From NCBI RefSeq assembly GCF_005222815.1, contig NZ_STGB01000005.1, positions 1,029,184 through 1,093,183 on the forward strand: a DNA stretch of 64,000 nucleotides, given 5' to 3'. The notes beneath the pieces are model-generated. The model was not told the origin of the DNA. It searched no databases and was given only the letters and a program-made list of their open reading frames with translations. Positions 1 through 7,786 of the stretch are shown here, piece by piece (the stretch's first letter is position 1; each line of letters starts with the position of its first letter). The translations under genes were made by a program, and so were the position numbers. The stretch is from Roseomonas sp. AR75 (GTDB lineage Bacteria > Pseudomonadota > Alphaproteobacteria > Acetobacterales > Acetobacteraceae).

Positions 1-2
1 CC

Positions 3-854
3 GACAATCCGCTGCTGCCGAACTACAAGCATGTGCCCATCGGCTATCACGGCCGCGCCAGCTCCGTGGTGCCGAGCGGCACCCCGCTGCGCCGCCCGAA
101 CGGCCAGCGCAAGCCGGCGAGCGAAAGCGAGCCCAGCTTCGGCCCCAGCCGCAACCTGGATTACGAGCTGGAACTCGGCATCTGGATCGGCGGCGGCAAT
201 GCGCTCGGGGCGCCGATCCGGATCGGAAACGCCGCGGATCACATCGCCGGCTATTGCCTGCTGAACGACTGGTCCGCGCGCGACATCCAGGGCTGGGAAT
301 ACCAGCCGCTCGGCCCGTTCCTGGCGAAGAATTTCGGCACGACGGTCAGCCCCTGGATCGTCACACCCGAAGCCCTCGCCCCCTTCCGCATCCCGCAGCC
401 GAAGCGGCCAGAGGGCGATCCGAAGCCGATGCCCTATCTGTGGGACGAGGCCGACCAGGCCGGCGGCGCGCTGGGGCTGGAGCTGGAGGTGTTCCTGCTC
501 ACGCCGGGCCTGCGCGAGAAGAAGCTGGCGCCGCATCGCCTGTCGCAGGGCGAGGCGAGCGGCCTCTACTGGACGCCGGCGCAGCTTGTCGCGCACCACA
601 CCTGCGGCGGCTGCAACCTGCGCAGCGGCGACCTGCTGGGAACCGGCACGATCTCCACGGCGGAGGGCTTCGGCTCGCTGCTGGAGATCACGCGCGGCGG
701 CAAGCAGCCGCTGACGCTCGCCAGCGGCGAGACGCGCCGCTTCCTCGAGGATGGCGACGAGGTTCTTCTGACCGCGCGCGCGCGGCGCGAGGGGTTCGTC
801 GGGATCGGCTTCGGGGAATGCCGGGGGGTGATCCTGCCGGCGGTGTCGTCTTGA
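3..854 (+). CDS. fahA: Fumarylacetoacetase, C-terminal part (gene starts before the window)
   Basis: The enzyme hydrolyses 4-fumarylacetoacetate to fumarate and acetoacetate, the last step of tyrosine/homogentisate catabolism in the cytoplasm. The reading frame is open from base 3 (DNPLLPNYKHVPIGYHGRAS), so the N-terminal domain lies outside the window. The typical FAH fold is visible: YHGRASS followed by the RPNGQ region, the metal-binding stretch DYELELGIWIG, LLNDWSARDIQGWEYQPLG, the substrate loop FLAKNFGTTVSPWIV, and HHTCGGCNLRSGDLLGTGTIS. About 284 residues are present of the roughly 400-430 usual for the family. The internal GTG at 33 is not the true start. Identity is secure from the motifs. 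The fumarate released could feed the fumarate-handling operon at 3.6-10.4 kb, but no sequence feature links them. Confidence 0.95.
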   Translation, partial: DNPLLPNYKHVPIGYHGRASSVVPSGTPLRRPNGQRKPASESEPSFGPSRNLDYELELGIWIGGGNALGAPIRIGNAADHIAGYCLLNDWSARDIQGWEYQPLGPFLAKNFGTTVSPWIVTPEALAPFRIPQPKRPEGDPKPMPYLWDEADQAGGALGLELEVFLLTPGLREKKLAPHRLSQGEASGLYWTPAQLVAHHTCGGCNLRSGDLLGTGTISTAEGFGSLLEITRGGKQPLTLASGETRRFLEDGDEVLLTARARREGFVGIGFGECRGVILPAVSS

Positions 855-912
855 GCCGGTCGCGCCACCACTCGGCTTCGCTGCGCGGGAGAGGGAGAGC
901 GCAACGCGCGCG

Positions 913-1149
913 CTATGCGGCGCCCCGGCCGGTTTTCGCCTGCAGCTCGTCGATGCGACGCGACGCATCGGCCTTGGTGAGTTCGGCGTCGAACTCTTCG
1001 CCGGCTTCCTCCGACAAGGTCTTGAGGTAGGAAGCCTGGGCGCCGGTCATCTTCTCGTCGCCCGTCGTCCAGTCCTCGGGGTCCTTGATGGTGTTCGAGC
1101 CGGGCTCAGGATCGGTCTTCGGGTTCGGAGCGTGTTGATGGTCGGCCAT
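913..1149 (-). CDS. DUF3072 small acidic protein
   Basis: A 78-residue hydrophilic protein of unknown function. The stretch DPEDWTTGDEKMTGAQASYL followed by LKTLSEEAGEEFD and a C-terminal ELTKADASRRIDELQ is the pattern of the DUF3072 family, small proteins common in alphaproteobacteria and actinobacteria. The C-terminal part resembles a SAP-like helix pair, as in other short DNA-associated or stress proteins, but no function is established. There is no signal peptide or membrane segment. A GGAGGA ribosome-binding site lies just upstream of the ATG (minus strand). It stands alone: the neighbour at 1218 is on the same strand but 68 bases away. Confidence 0.8.
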   Translation of the reverse strand: MADHQHAPNPKTDPEPGSNTIKDPEDWTTGDEKMTGAQASYLKTLSEEAGEEFDAELTKADASRRIDELQAKTGRGAA

Positions 1150-1217
1150 GCGGTCCTCCTGGGCTACGCCCGGAGAAACGCCGCCGAGCGGCAGATGTTC
1201 CCGCTATGTTCGAAACG

Positions 1218-1937
1218 TCAGTCGAGCCGTGCAAGATAGCGGTGCATGCGCGTGTCCACCCAGGTGACGCGCCGCTCCACCGGGCGGTCCGCCAGATCGA
1301 AGGCGACGCGCTGGATCTCCAGCACCGGCGCGCCGGGCCAAAGGCGCATCTTCGCCGCTTGCGTCTCGTCGGCCGCGACGGCGCCGAGACGTTCCTCCGC
1401 GCGGCCGATCGTCACGCGATGGTCGCGCTGGTAGAGCACGTAAAGCTCGTCCTCCATCTCCTGCAGCAGCGGCAGGGTGAAGCGCGGGAAGCGCTCGGCG
1501 GGCAGCAGGATGCGTTCCAGGATCACCGGCTGCGCGGCGAGCGCGCGGATGCGCTCCACGCGGTGCACCGGCGCGCCCTCCGGCAGGTCGAGCGCCGCTG
1601 CCTGTTCGGCGGTGGACGGGCCGGTGCGGAAGTCCAGCACCAGGCTGGTGGGTTCGTGCTTGCGGTCGGCGAGGTCGTGGATGCGGAAGAAGTGGAACAG
1701 CGCGCGCTCGCTGGTCTGCGCCGCGACGAAGGTGCCACGGCCTTGCCGCCGCTCGATCAGCCGCCGCCGCTCCAGCGCCGTCAGCGCCTTGCGCACGGTG
1801 CCGGGCGAGACGCCGAGTTCCGCCGCGAGCTCCGGCTCCGGCGGGATCAGGGCGCCCGGCGCCCAGACGCCCTCCGCGATGCGCTGCGTCAGGATCTCTT
1901 CCGTCTGGGCGTAGAGCGGGCGGCGCGCGACGTTCAT
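1218..1937 (-). CDS. GntR-family (HutC/UTRA type) transcriptional regulator
   Basis: A 239-residue repressor. Residues about 5-70 form the GntR winged helix (YAQTEEILTQRIAEGVW, ELAAELGVSPGTVRKALTAL, RRQGRGTFV). Residues about 90-235 form a UTRA effector domain, ending VERRVTWVDTRMHRYLARLD. The start ATG overlaps the TGA of the upstream thiamine-diphosphate enzyme by four bases (ATGA), so the two are co-transcribed and translationally coupled. Longer upstream readings in this frame are shadow. The best operator candidate is the palindrome at 3572-3592, in the divergent promoter in front of its own operon and of the complex II-like operon. This implies autoregulation and control of both arms. 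The effector is unknown; a substrate or product of the neighbouring enzymes is likely. Confidence 0.9.
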   Translation of the reverse strand: MNVARRPLYAQTEEILTQRIAEGVWAPGALIPPEPELAAELGVSPGTVRKALTALERRRLIERRQGRGTFVAAQTSERALFHFFRIHDLADRKHEPTSLVLDFRTGPSTAEQAAALDLPEGAPVHRVERIRALAAQPVILERILLPAERFPRFTLPLLQEMEDELYVLYQRDHRVTIGRAEERLGAVAADETQAAKMRLWPGAPVLEIQRVAFDLADRPVERRVTWVDTRMHRYLARLD

Positions 1938-3550
1938 CTCTTCAGCGCAGGCGCGGGCTGGCCCTCGATGATCACGTTCACCACCGCGGGCTTGCCGCTC
2001 GCGAAGGCTCGCGCCAGGGCCGGCGCGAGATCCGCGGCGCGCTCCACGAACTCGCCATGGCCGCCGAGCGCGGTCGCGATCAGGTCGTAGCGCGTGCCCG
2101 GCGCCAGCTCGCAGCCATGCGCGCGGTTGGCGCCGTAGTCCCGCACCTGGATCTGGTATTCCGCGTTCCAGCGGCTGTCGTTGCCGACGACGCAGACGAA
2201 GGGCAGGCCATGGCGCGCGGCGGTGTCCAGCTCCGCCATGTGGAAGCCGAAGGAGCCGTCGCCCATCATCGCGAGCGTCGGCTTCCCGGTCGCGGCGCGT
2301 GCGCCGATGGCGAAGGGCGTCCCCGCGCCGATCGCGCCCGCCACGCCGTTTGTGATTTTTGTGCCGGCCCGGACGATCGCCTGGCCCCACTGGCCCACCT
2401 CGCCGCCGTCGCAGACGAAGATGGCGTCGGGCTGCGCGGCGAGCGCGGCATCGACGGCATAGGCGAGCGTCGCCGGATGGATCGGGCCTTCCGGAGCGCC
2501 CTGGCGCGCGGACCACGCGGCGGGCCGGTAGCCGATGGTCTCGCGCGTGCGCATCGCCCATTCCCCCTGCACTGGCGCATGGCGCGCGGCCTGCGTCAGC
2601 GCGGCGACGGCGGACGCAGGATCGGCGATGGCGCCGAGCACCAGGCGCTCGCCCAGCAGGCGCTGCGCGCGGCCGAGCAGATCCGCCTCGGGGTCGAGCG
2701 CGACGAAGCGCGCGCCCTTGGCGGGGCGGCCGAAGCGGGTGGTAAAGTCCAGCGCCTTGCCGAGCAGAACGACGAGGTCCGTCTCCGCCAGCAATTCCAG
2801 CAGCGCGCCGAGCGTGGGATCGGCGAGGCCGCGCGGCGAGTTCATGGGGATGGCGGGCAGGCCGGTGGCCGCTTCCAGCGCCGCCAGGGCCTTCATGCCG
2901 GCGGGCGTGATCAGGGAGGGCGGCGCGATCAGCAGCGGGCGCGCGGCTGCGGCGACGAGGTTGGCGGCGAAGCCGGCGGTGGCTTCAGGCAGCGCCATCG
3001 GCTTGGCGGCGAAATCGGCGGCGTCGGGCAGCGCGACATCGCCTGAAAGCTCGGCCTCAATCAGGTCGGTGGGCAGGCTGAGATGCACCGGCCCGGGACG
3101 GCCAGAGAGCGCGGTGCGGCAAGCGCGCGCAACATCGGCGGCGAGGCCCTCGGCGGTCTGCGCGGTCCAGGAGGCCTTCGTCACCGGCGCGGCCATCGCG
3201 GCCTGCGGCAGTTCCTGGAAGGCGCCGTTGCCGAGCTCGGCCAGCGGCGCATGGCCAGACAGCAGCAGCACCGGCACCTCGCCCGCCAGCGCGGTCGGCA
3301 GCGCGGCGCAGGCATTTGCGTGGCCCTGCCCGCCCGTGACCATCGCGACGCCGACCTGGCCGGTGATGCGGGCGTAGGCGTCGGCCATGTGCACGGCGGC
3401 GGCTTCGTGCCGCGTGTGGACGATCTCGATGCCGCTGCCGACCAGCGCGTCATAGACCTCCATGATGTGGTTGCCGGAAAGGCTGAAGATGCGGGAAACC
3501 CCCGCCGCCTTCAGGCCGCGCACCAGCAGGTCGGCGCCGCGCTGTTTCAT
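1934..3550 (-). CDS. Thiamine-diphosphate-dependent enzyme, acetolactate-synthase-like
   Basis: A 538-residue member of the large ThDP-binding superfamily (acetolactate synthase, oxalyl-CoA decarboxylase and relatives). The N-terminal pyrimidine-binding domain has FSLSGNHIMEVYDAL, HTRHEAAAVHMADAYARITG with the activating Glu, and VTGGQGHANA. The C-terminal diphosphate domain has GDGSFGFHMAELDTAARH (GDG) and VVGNDSRWNAEYQIQ (NDS). The exact reaction cannot be assigned. The start chosen is the ATG at 3550 because GGAG lies ten bases upstream; ATGs at 3568 and 3595 are also in frame, but the latter would place the predicted operator inside the gene. The gene is followed by the GntR regulator (ATGA overlap) and is divergent from the complex II-like operon. 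A decarboxylase or lyase acting on an oxo-acid in the same pathway is possible (inference). Confidence 0.85.
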   Translation of the reverse strand: MKQRGADLLVRGLKAAGVSRIFSLSGNHIMEVYDALVGSGIEIVHTRHEAAAVHMADAYARITGQVGVAMVTGGQGHANACAALPTALAGEVPVLLLSGHAPLAELGNGAFQELPQAAMAAPVTKASWTAQTAEGLAADVARACRTALSGRPGPVHLSLPTDLIEAELSGDVALPDAADFAAKPMALPEATAGFAANLVAAAARPLLIAPPSLITPAGMKALAALEAATGLPAIPMNSPRGLADPTLGALLELLAETDLVVLLGKALDFTTRFGRPAKGARFVALDPEADLLGRAQRLLGERLVLGAIADPASAVAALTQAARHAPVQGEWAMRTRETIGYRPAAWSARQGAPEGPIHPATLAYAVDAALAAQPDAIFVCDGGEVGQWGQAIVRAGTKITNGVAGAIGAGTPFAIGARAATGKPTLAMMGDGSFGFHMAELDTAARHGLPFVCVVGNDSRWNAEYQIQVRDYGANRAHGCELAPGTRYDLIATALGGHGEFVERAADLAPALARAFASGKPAVVNVIIEGQPAPALKR

Positions 3551-3571
3551 TTTCTGGACACTCCGCATGGG

Positions 3572-3592
3572 GTCTTGTGTCTTATACAAGAC
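3572..3592. promoter_or_regulatory. Predicted GntR operator, 21-bp palindrome
   Basis: GTCTTGT, seven bases, ACAAGAC: a perfect 7-bp inverted repeat in the 59-bp gap between the divergent starts at 3550 (-) and 3610 (+). Within it TCTT-ATAC-AAGA forms a second, nested inverted repeat. TTGT/ACAA half-sites with an AT-rich centre are typical of HutC-type GntR operators, and a HutC-type regulator is encoded two genes away. Binding by that regulator is inference. Confidence 0.65.
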
Positions 3593-3609
3593 CATGCAAT
3601 CCCTTGATC

Positions 3610-4341
3610 ATGCAAGAGACGCTTCAGGTCTCGGTGTGGCGGGGGGACGGGGAAGGCGGCGCCTTCCAGGATTTCCGCGTGCCGGCGCAGGCCAACCAGA
3701 CGGTGCTGGACGTGGTCACGCATATCCAGCGGGAGCTCGACCCGACGCTCGCCTATCGCTTCGCCTGCCGCGTCGGCATGTGCGGAAGCTGCGCGATGGT
3801 GGTCAACGGCCGCGCGCGCTGGACCTGCCGGACGCATGTGAAGAAGGTCGTGCAGGACGGCAGGCTGGAGTTGCAGCCGCTGGCCAACCTGCCGGTGATC
3901 CGCGACCTCGCCACCGACATGGCGCCGTTCTTCGACAAATGGGCGCGCGCCAAGGGCACCTTCCAGCCGAAGGATGCGGCCGATGGCGCGGTGCCGGAGG
4001 AATTCCACGTCGTGCCGCCTTCGTCGCCAAAGCGGCAGGCGGCGGATGCGGGGATCGAGTGCATCGGCTGCGGCGTCTGCTACGCCAGCTGCGACATCGT
4101 GGCGTGGAACGGCGAGTATCTCGGCCCCGCCGCGCTGAACCGCGCCTGGACGCTGGTGAACGACGTACGCGACGACGGCCGCAAGGCGCGGCTGGATGCG
4201 GTGGCGGGCGATGCGGGCTGCCATGCCTGCCACTCCACGCAGAGCTGCACCGAACGCTGCCCGAAGGGCATCGACCCCTCCGGCGCCATCGCCGGGCTGA
4301 AGCGCACGCTGTTCTGGGGCATGTTCGGGATCGACCGATGA
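3610..4341 (+). CDS. Succinate dehydrogenase/fumarate reductase iron-sulfur subunit
   Basis: A 243-residue electron-transfer subunit of a complex II-like enzyme. The N-terminal plant-type ferredoxin domain carries the [2Fe-2S] ligands CRVGMCGSCAMVVNGRARWTC (residues about 62-82). The C-terminal domain has CIGCGVCYASC for [4Fe-4S], and CHACHSTQSC plus TERCPKGIDP for the [3Fe-4S]/[4Fe-4S] pair. Electrons would pass from the flavoprotein (8637-10373) through these centres to quinone in the membrane subunits. It is the first gene of the rightward operon and overlaps the next by ATGA. No strong ribosome-binding site precedes the ATG at 3610. The enzyme is probably not the housekeeping Sdh, because the gene order (B-C-D-tauE-fumarase-A) is not the usual sdhCDAB. 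Confidence 0.92.
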   Translation: MQETLQVSVWRGDGEGGAFQDFRVPAQANQTVLDVVTHIQRELDPTLAYRFACRVGMCGSCAMVVNGRARWTCRTHVKKVVQDGRLELQPLANLPVIRDLATDMAPFFDKWARAKGTFQPKDAADGAVPEEFHVVPPSSPKRQAADAGIECIGCGVCYASCDIVAWNGEYLGPAALNRAWTLVNDVRDDGRKARLDAVAGDAGCHACHSTQSCTERCPKGIDPSGAIAGLKRTLFWGMFGIDR

Positions 4342-4679
4342 GCGCTCGGGGCCAGCAACACCTTTGGGTGGCGCAGCGCGTCACCGCGATGATTTTGGCT
4401 TTCGCGGTCGTGGTGCATCTGGTCACCATCCTGGTCGCGGTGCGCGGCGGGCTGAGTGCCGCGGAGATCATCGGGCGCGTCGGCGGCAGCGAGGCCTGGC
4501 TCGTGTTCTACGCCGTCTTTGCGCTCTGCGCCGGGCTGCATGGCGCGATCGGGCTGCGCGCCATCGCGGCGGAGTGGCTCGGCTGGCGCGGGCGCGGCTT
4601 CGACCTGGCGTGGCTGGCGATCGGCCTGCTGACGGCGCTGTTCGGCATCCGCGCCGCGGCGGGGCTCTACGCGGCATGA
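4338..4679 (+). CDS. Complex II-like membrane anchor subunit 1
   Basis: A 113-residue inner-membrane protein with three predicted hydrophobic helices: about residues 14-34 (VTAMILAFAVVVHLVTILVA), 50-70 (AWLVFYAVFALCAGLHGAIG) and 86-110. The QRVTA segment before helix 1 and HGAIGLRAI after helix 2 resemble the HRxTG and HxxxGxRxL signatures of SdhC-type cytochrome b subunits, which supply haem and quinone contacts. It overlaps the iron-sulfur gene and the second anchor gene by four bases each. Assignment rests on position, size and helix pattern more than on strong motifs. Confidence 0.8.
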   Translation: MSARGQQHLWVAQRVTAMILAFAVVVHLVTILVAVRGGLSAAEIIGRVGGSEAWLVFYAVFALCAGLHGAIGLRAIAAEWLGWRGRGFDLAWLAIGLLTALFGIRAAAGLYAA

Positions 4680-5023
4680 GGATCGATACGCGCCCCCGCT
4701 CGCATCCGACCTATGTCGCCTTCCTGGTGCACCGGATCTCCGGCCTGCTGCTCGCGCTGTTCCTGCCGCTGCATTTCTGGGCGCTGTCGCGCGCCATCCA
4801 GGGCGAGGCGGCGCTCGAAAACTTCCTGCGCTGGACGGACAACGGGCTGGTCAAGGCCAGCGAGACCCTGCTGGTGATCCTGCTCGCCGCGCATCTGGCG
4901 GGCGGGCTGCGCGTGCTGGCGCTAGAATTCCTGGGGTGGCGTGCCTCGCAGAAGACGATGGCCGCGGCTTCCGCCGGCATCGCCTTTGCCGCCGGCCTCT
5001 TGTTCCTGCTGAATGTCTCCTGA
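4676..5023 (+). CDS. Complex II-like membrane anchor subunit 2 (SdhC-type cytochrome b)
   Basis: A 115-residue protein with three membrane helices. It shows the SdhC signature better than its neighbour: RSHPTYVAFLVHRISGLLLA (the HRxSG motif, His/Arg/Ser near the quinone site) and, in helix 2, LLAAHLAGGLRVLALEF (His as candidate haem b ligand). With the preceding gene it would form the membrane part that anchors the iron-sulfur and flavoprotein subunits and reduces or oxidises quinone. It overlaps the following tauE-like gene by 11 bases, consistent with one operon. Confidence 0.85.
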   Translation: MRIDTRPRSHPTYVAFLVHRISGLLLALFLPLHFWALSRAIQGEAALENFLRWTDNGLVKASETLLVILLAAHLAGGLRVLALEFLGWRASQKTMAAASAGIAFAAGLLFLLNVS

Positions 5024-5744
5024 GCTCCCCGCGATCCTCGCCGGGATCTTCGTGGCGTCCTTCGCCTCGGGGCTGGCGGGCTTCGCCTTCAACCTGGTCG
5101 GCGCCGGCATCCTGTTCCACTTCCTGCCGCCGCAGGAAACCGCGCCGGTCATGGTGGTGGCATCCCTGCTGATCCAGGGCACGACGCTCGGCGTGGTGCG
5201 GCAGCACATGCGCTGGTCGGCGATCCGGCCCTTCGTGCTCGGCGGCATCCTCGGCACGCCGGTCGGCGTCGCGATCCTGGGCCAGGCTGCGCCGGGCGCC
5301 ATCGTCGCCTTCATCGGCCTGCTGCTGGTCTGCTACGCCGGCTACATGCTGGCGCGGATCGTGCTGCGCCTGGCGCCGCCGGTGATCCGTGCCGGCGTCG
5401 CGGCCGATGCGGGCGTCGGGTTCGCCGGCGGCATCCTCGGCGGGCTCGGCGGCTTCTCCGGCGCGCTGCCGGTGATGTGGGGCGACCTCAAGGGGCTGCG
5501 CAAGGACGAGGCGCGCGCGGTGTTCCAGCCCTTCATCGTGGCGATGCAGGCGGTCGCCGCCGTCGCGCTGTTTGCCGGCGGCTTCTTCACCCGCGACAGC
5601 GCGGTGCTGCTGGCGACCATGCTGCCGGTGCTGGCCGCCGGCACCTGGCTCGGCCTGCGTGCCTATCGCGTGATCCCCGCGGAGGGGTTCCGGGTGGTAT
5701 TGCTGGGCCTGCTGTTCCTGTCCGGCCTGTCGCTGGTGCTGTAG
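5013..5744 (+). CDS. TauE/SafE-family sulfite exporter-like permease
   Basis: A 243-residue integral membrane protein with about eight hydrophobic helices and the two-fold repeated TauE/SafE (DUF81) architecture: FVASFASGLAGFAFNLVGAG near the N-terminus and GGILGGLGGFSGALPVMWGD in the middle. Family members export sulfite, sulfoacetate or other organic anions across the inner membrane; the substrate here is unknown. Its start lies inside the end of the anchor gene and its stop is 14 bases before the fumarase alpha gene, so it belongs to the operon. A role in moving an anionic substrate or product of the pathway is inference. Confidence 0.85.
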   Translation: MSPELPAILAGIFVASFASGLAGFAFNLVGAGILFHFLPPQETAPVMVVASLLIQGTTLGVVRQHMRWSAIRPFVLGGILGTPVGVAILGQAAPGAIVAFIGLLLVCYAGYMLARIVLRLAPPVIRAGVAADAGVGFAGGILGGLGGFSGALPVMWGDLKGLRKDEARAVFQPFIVAMQAVAAVALFAGGFFTRDSAVLLATMLPVLAAGTWLGLRAYRVIPAEGFRVVLLGLLFLSGLSLVL

Positions 5745-5758
5745 GGAGAGGAGACGTC

Positions 5759-6667
5759 ATGACGCTGATGACGAAGGCGGGAGTCGAACCCCTGCGGATC
5801 GCGCCCGAGGCCGTGGAGGAAGCAGCGAAGCTGCTCTACATCCGCGCGCTGAAGATCCTGCCCGACGACATCAAGCAGGGCTTCGCCCGGCTCGACGCCG
5901 GCGAGACCGACGGCACCGCCAAGGCCATCCTGGCGACCATGATCGAGAATATCGGGGTCGCCGAACGCACGGAAAACCTGCTCTGCCAGGACACCGGCAT
6001 CCCGATCTTCAACGTCACCATCGGCCGCAACGTGGAGCTGGATGGCTGGGCGCTGAAGCAGGCGATCCGGCGTGGGACCGAGCGCGCCACGCGGGAGCAT
6101 CCGCTGCGCAGCTCCGTCGTCCACCCGATCACGCGCAAGAACGAGCATACGAGCTGCGGCGCGCATGTGCCGGTGATCAACCTGGACTTCGTGGAGGAAG
6201 ACCGGGTCGTGAAGCTGGAAATGATCCCGAAGGGATCGGGCAGCGAGAACGGCAGCTTCCTGCAGATGCTGATCCCAGCCGATGGCGTGGCCGGCGTGAA
6301 GCGCTTCGTGGTGGATGCGGCGATGAAGGCGGGCGGCAAGGTGTGCCCGCCGACGATCATGGGCGTGGGCGTCGGCGGCACCTCCGATCTCTGCATGCAC
6401 CTGGCGAAGGTCGCGGCGACGCGGCCGCTTGGGTCACGCTGCGCCGATCCCGAAGGCGCCGCGCTGGAGGTGGCGCTGGCGGAGGCGGTGAACAGCCTGG
6501 GCATCGGGCCACAGGGCCTCGGCGGCGACAGCACCGCCTTTGCCGTGCATGTCGAGATCGCCGCGACCCACATCACGATGAATCCCGTGGCCGTCAACAT
6601 CCAGTGCCACAGCGCGCGCCGCGCCTCCGCGACCTTCACGCCGGACGGCGTGGCCATCGGCTTCTGA
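5759..6667 (+). CDS. Class I fumarase/tartrate dehydratase-type hydro-lyase, alpha subunit
   Basis: A 302-residue N-terminal half of a two-subunit class I fumarase family enzyme (fumarase A/B, L-tartrate dehydratase TtdA, mesaconase). It should bind a [4Fe-4S] cluster through the Cys residues in LLCQDTGIPIF, NEHTSCGAH and GGKVCPPTIMGVGVGGTSD. The start ATG has a GGAGAGGAG ribosome-binding site. Substrate specificity within the family (fumarate/malate, tartrate, mesaconate, other 2-ene dicarboxylates) cannot be read from the sequence. The stop overlaps the ATG of an acetyltransferase gene (TGATG), so the beta subunit is one gene further on. Confidence 0.88.
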   Translation: MTLMTKAGVEPLRIAPEAVEEAAKLLYIRALKILPDDIKQGFARLDAGETDGTAKAILATMIENIGVAERTENLLCQDTGIPIFNVTIGRNVELDGWALKQAIRRGTERATREHPLRSSVVHPITRKNEHTSCGAHVPVINLDFVEEDRVVKLEMIPKGSGSENGSFLQMLIPADGVAGVKRFVVDAAMKAGGKVCPPTIMGVGVGGTSDLCMHLAKVAATRPLGSRCADPEGAALEVALAEAVNSLGIGPQGLGGDSTAFAVHVEIAATHITMNPVAVNIQCHSARRASATFTPDGVAIGF

Positions 6668-7164
6668 TGGCCGACATCGTCGAGGCCGGCGCCGCTGACC
6701 GCCCAGCGCTGGTGGCGCTGCTGGCGGAAATGGCGCGCTTCTACGCGGAACGGCGCGACCCGCTGACGCTGGCCGAGGCCGCGGTCGCGCTGACCGCGCC
6801 GGCGGGCCGGGCCGGACCCTTCTGCCTGGTGGCGCGCCGGCATGGCGCGGCGGCGGGCTTCGTCTCGCTGTCCGGCTTCTTCCCCGCCTTCGACTTCCGC
6901 TGGGGCCTGCTGCTGAAGGATTTGTTCGTGGCGGAGGCGCAGCGCGGGACGGAGACGGCTTCGGCGCTGATGACAGCGGCCGCCGAGTACGCGGTGCGCA
7001 ACGGCTACCAGCGCCTGGACTGGACCACCGATGCGGCCAATGACCGCGCCCGCGCCTTCTACGGCAAGCTGGGCGCGAAACCCGCCGACAAGCTGTTCTA
7101 CCGCCTCGACGGCAAGGCGCTCGCCGCCGCCGCGCGGGGCACATGGCCGGAGCGCACCCGATGA
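6667..7164 (+). CDS. GNAT-family N-acetyltransferase
   Basis: A 165-residue protein with the GNAT fold. After the N-terminal strands, residues about 72-110 carry GFVSLSGFFPAFDFRWGLLL, KDLFVAEAQRGTETASALM (the acetyl-CoA binding strand and helix, with a modified RGxGxA/S motif as QRGTETAS) and AAEYAVRNGYQRLDW. The DAANDRARAFYGKLGAK stretch is the classic C-terminal motif. It overlaps the gene before (TGATG) and the gene after (ATGA), so it sits inside the operon between two subunits of one enzyme. The acceptor is unknown; protein or small-molecule amine acetylation are both possible. Confidence 0.85.
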   Translation: MADIVEAGAADRPALVALLAEMARFYAERRDPLTLAEAAVALTAPAGRAGPFCLVARRHGAAAGFVSLSGFFPAFDFRWGLLLKDLFVAEAQRGTETASALMTAAAEYAVRNGYQRLDWTTDAANDRARAFYGKLGAKPADKLFYRLDGKALAAAARGTWPERTR

Positions 7165-7769
7165 CCCATCACGTGCTGCACATGCCCTGCACGGAAGCCG
7201 ACATCCGCAAGCTGCGGGCCGGCGACCACGTGACCCTGCAGGACACGCTGTTCGGCATCCGCGACGCCACGCAGATCCACATGTTCGACCATGGCCGCCG
7301 CACCCGCTTCGACCTGAAGGGCCATGCGGTGATCCACACCGCGCCCAATGTCCGCAAGGTGGACAAGCGCAGCACGAATGATTCCGGCTACGAGGCGATC
7401 TGCGTCGGCACCACCACCTCCGACCGCATGGAGCGATTCACCCGCCCGCTGATGGAACGCGAGGGCGTGCGCATCATCATCGGCAAGGGTGGCCTGCGCG
7501 AGGAGTCCCTGCGCGCCTTCCAGGAGCTTGGCGGCGTGTATCTGGCGATCATCGGCGGCACCGCGGCGCTGGAGACCACCTGGATCGAGGCGATCGAGGA
7601 TGTGGACCTCGACGACCTCAACCCCGAAAGCCTCTGGCGCTTCCGCATCAAGGATTTCGGGCCGCTGCTGGTGGCGATGGATAGCCACGGCGGCAGCCTC
7701 TACGCGACGGTCCAGAAATCGGTGGAGGGCCGTCGCGCGGCGGCGCTTGCGAAGCTCGGCGCGGCGTGA
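7161..7769 (+). CDS. Class I fumarase/tartrate dehydratase-type hydro-lyase, beta subunit
   Basis: A 202-residue C-terminal (TtdB-like) half of the hydro-lyase, the partner of the gene at 5759. It starts RKLRAGDHVTLQDTLFGIRD and DLKGHAVIHTAP, and carries the family hallmark IIIGKGGLREESLRAFQE with the conserved Lys-Gly-Gly, then GVYLAIIGGTAALE and WRFRIKDFGPLLVAMDSHGG. The ATG at 7161 overlaps the acetyltransferase stop as ATGA and is preferred to the ATG at 7143. Alpha and beta together are expected to form a heterotetramer around the [4Fe-4S] cluster. Confidence 0.88.
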   Translation: MTHHVLHMPCTEADIRKLRAGDHVTLQDTLFGIRDATQIHMFDHGRRTRFDLKGHAVIHTAPNVRKVDKRSTNDSGYEAICVGTTTSDRMERFTRPLMEREGVRIIIGKGGLREESLRAFQELGGVYLAIIGGTAALETTWIEAIEDVDLDDLNPESLWRFRIKDFGPLLVAMDSHGGSLYATVQKSVEGRRAAALAKLGAA

Positions 7770-7786
7770 TGGCCGCGCCGGCCCGC

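Noticed and set aside
33..854. Start of the fumarylacetoacetase gene at GTG 33
   Set aside because: The frame is open to the window edge with family-conserved residues before it, so the gene is cut by the window.
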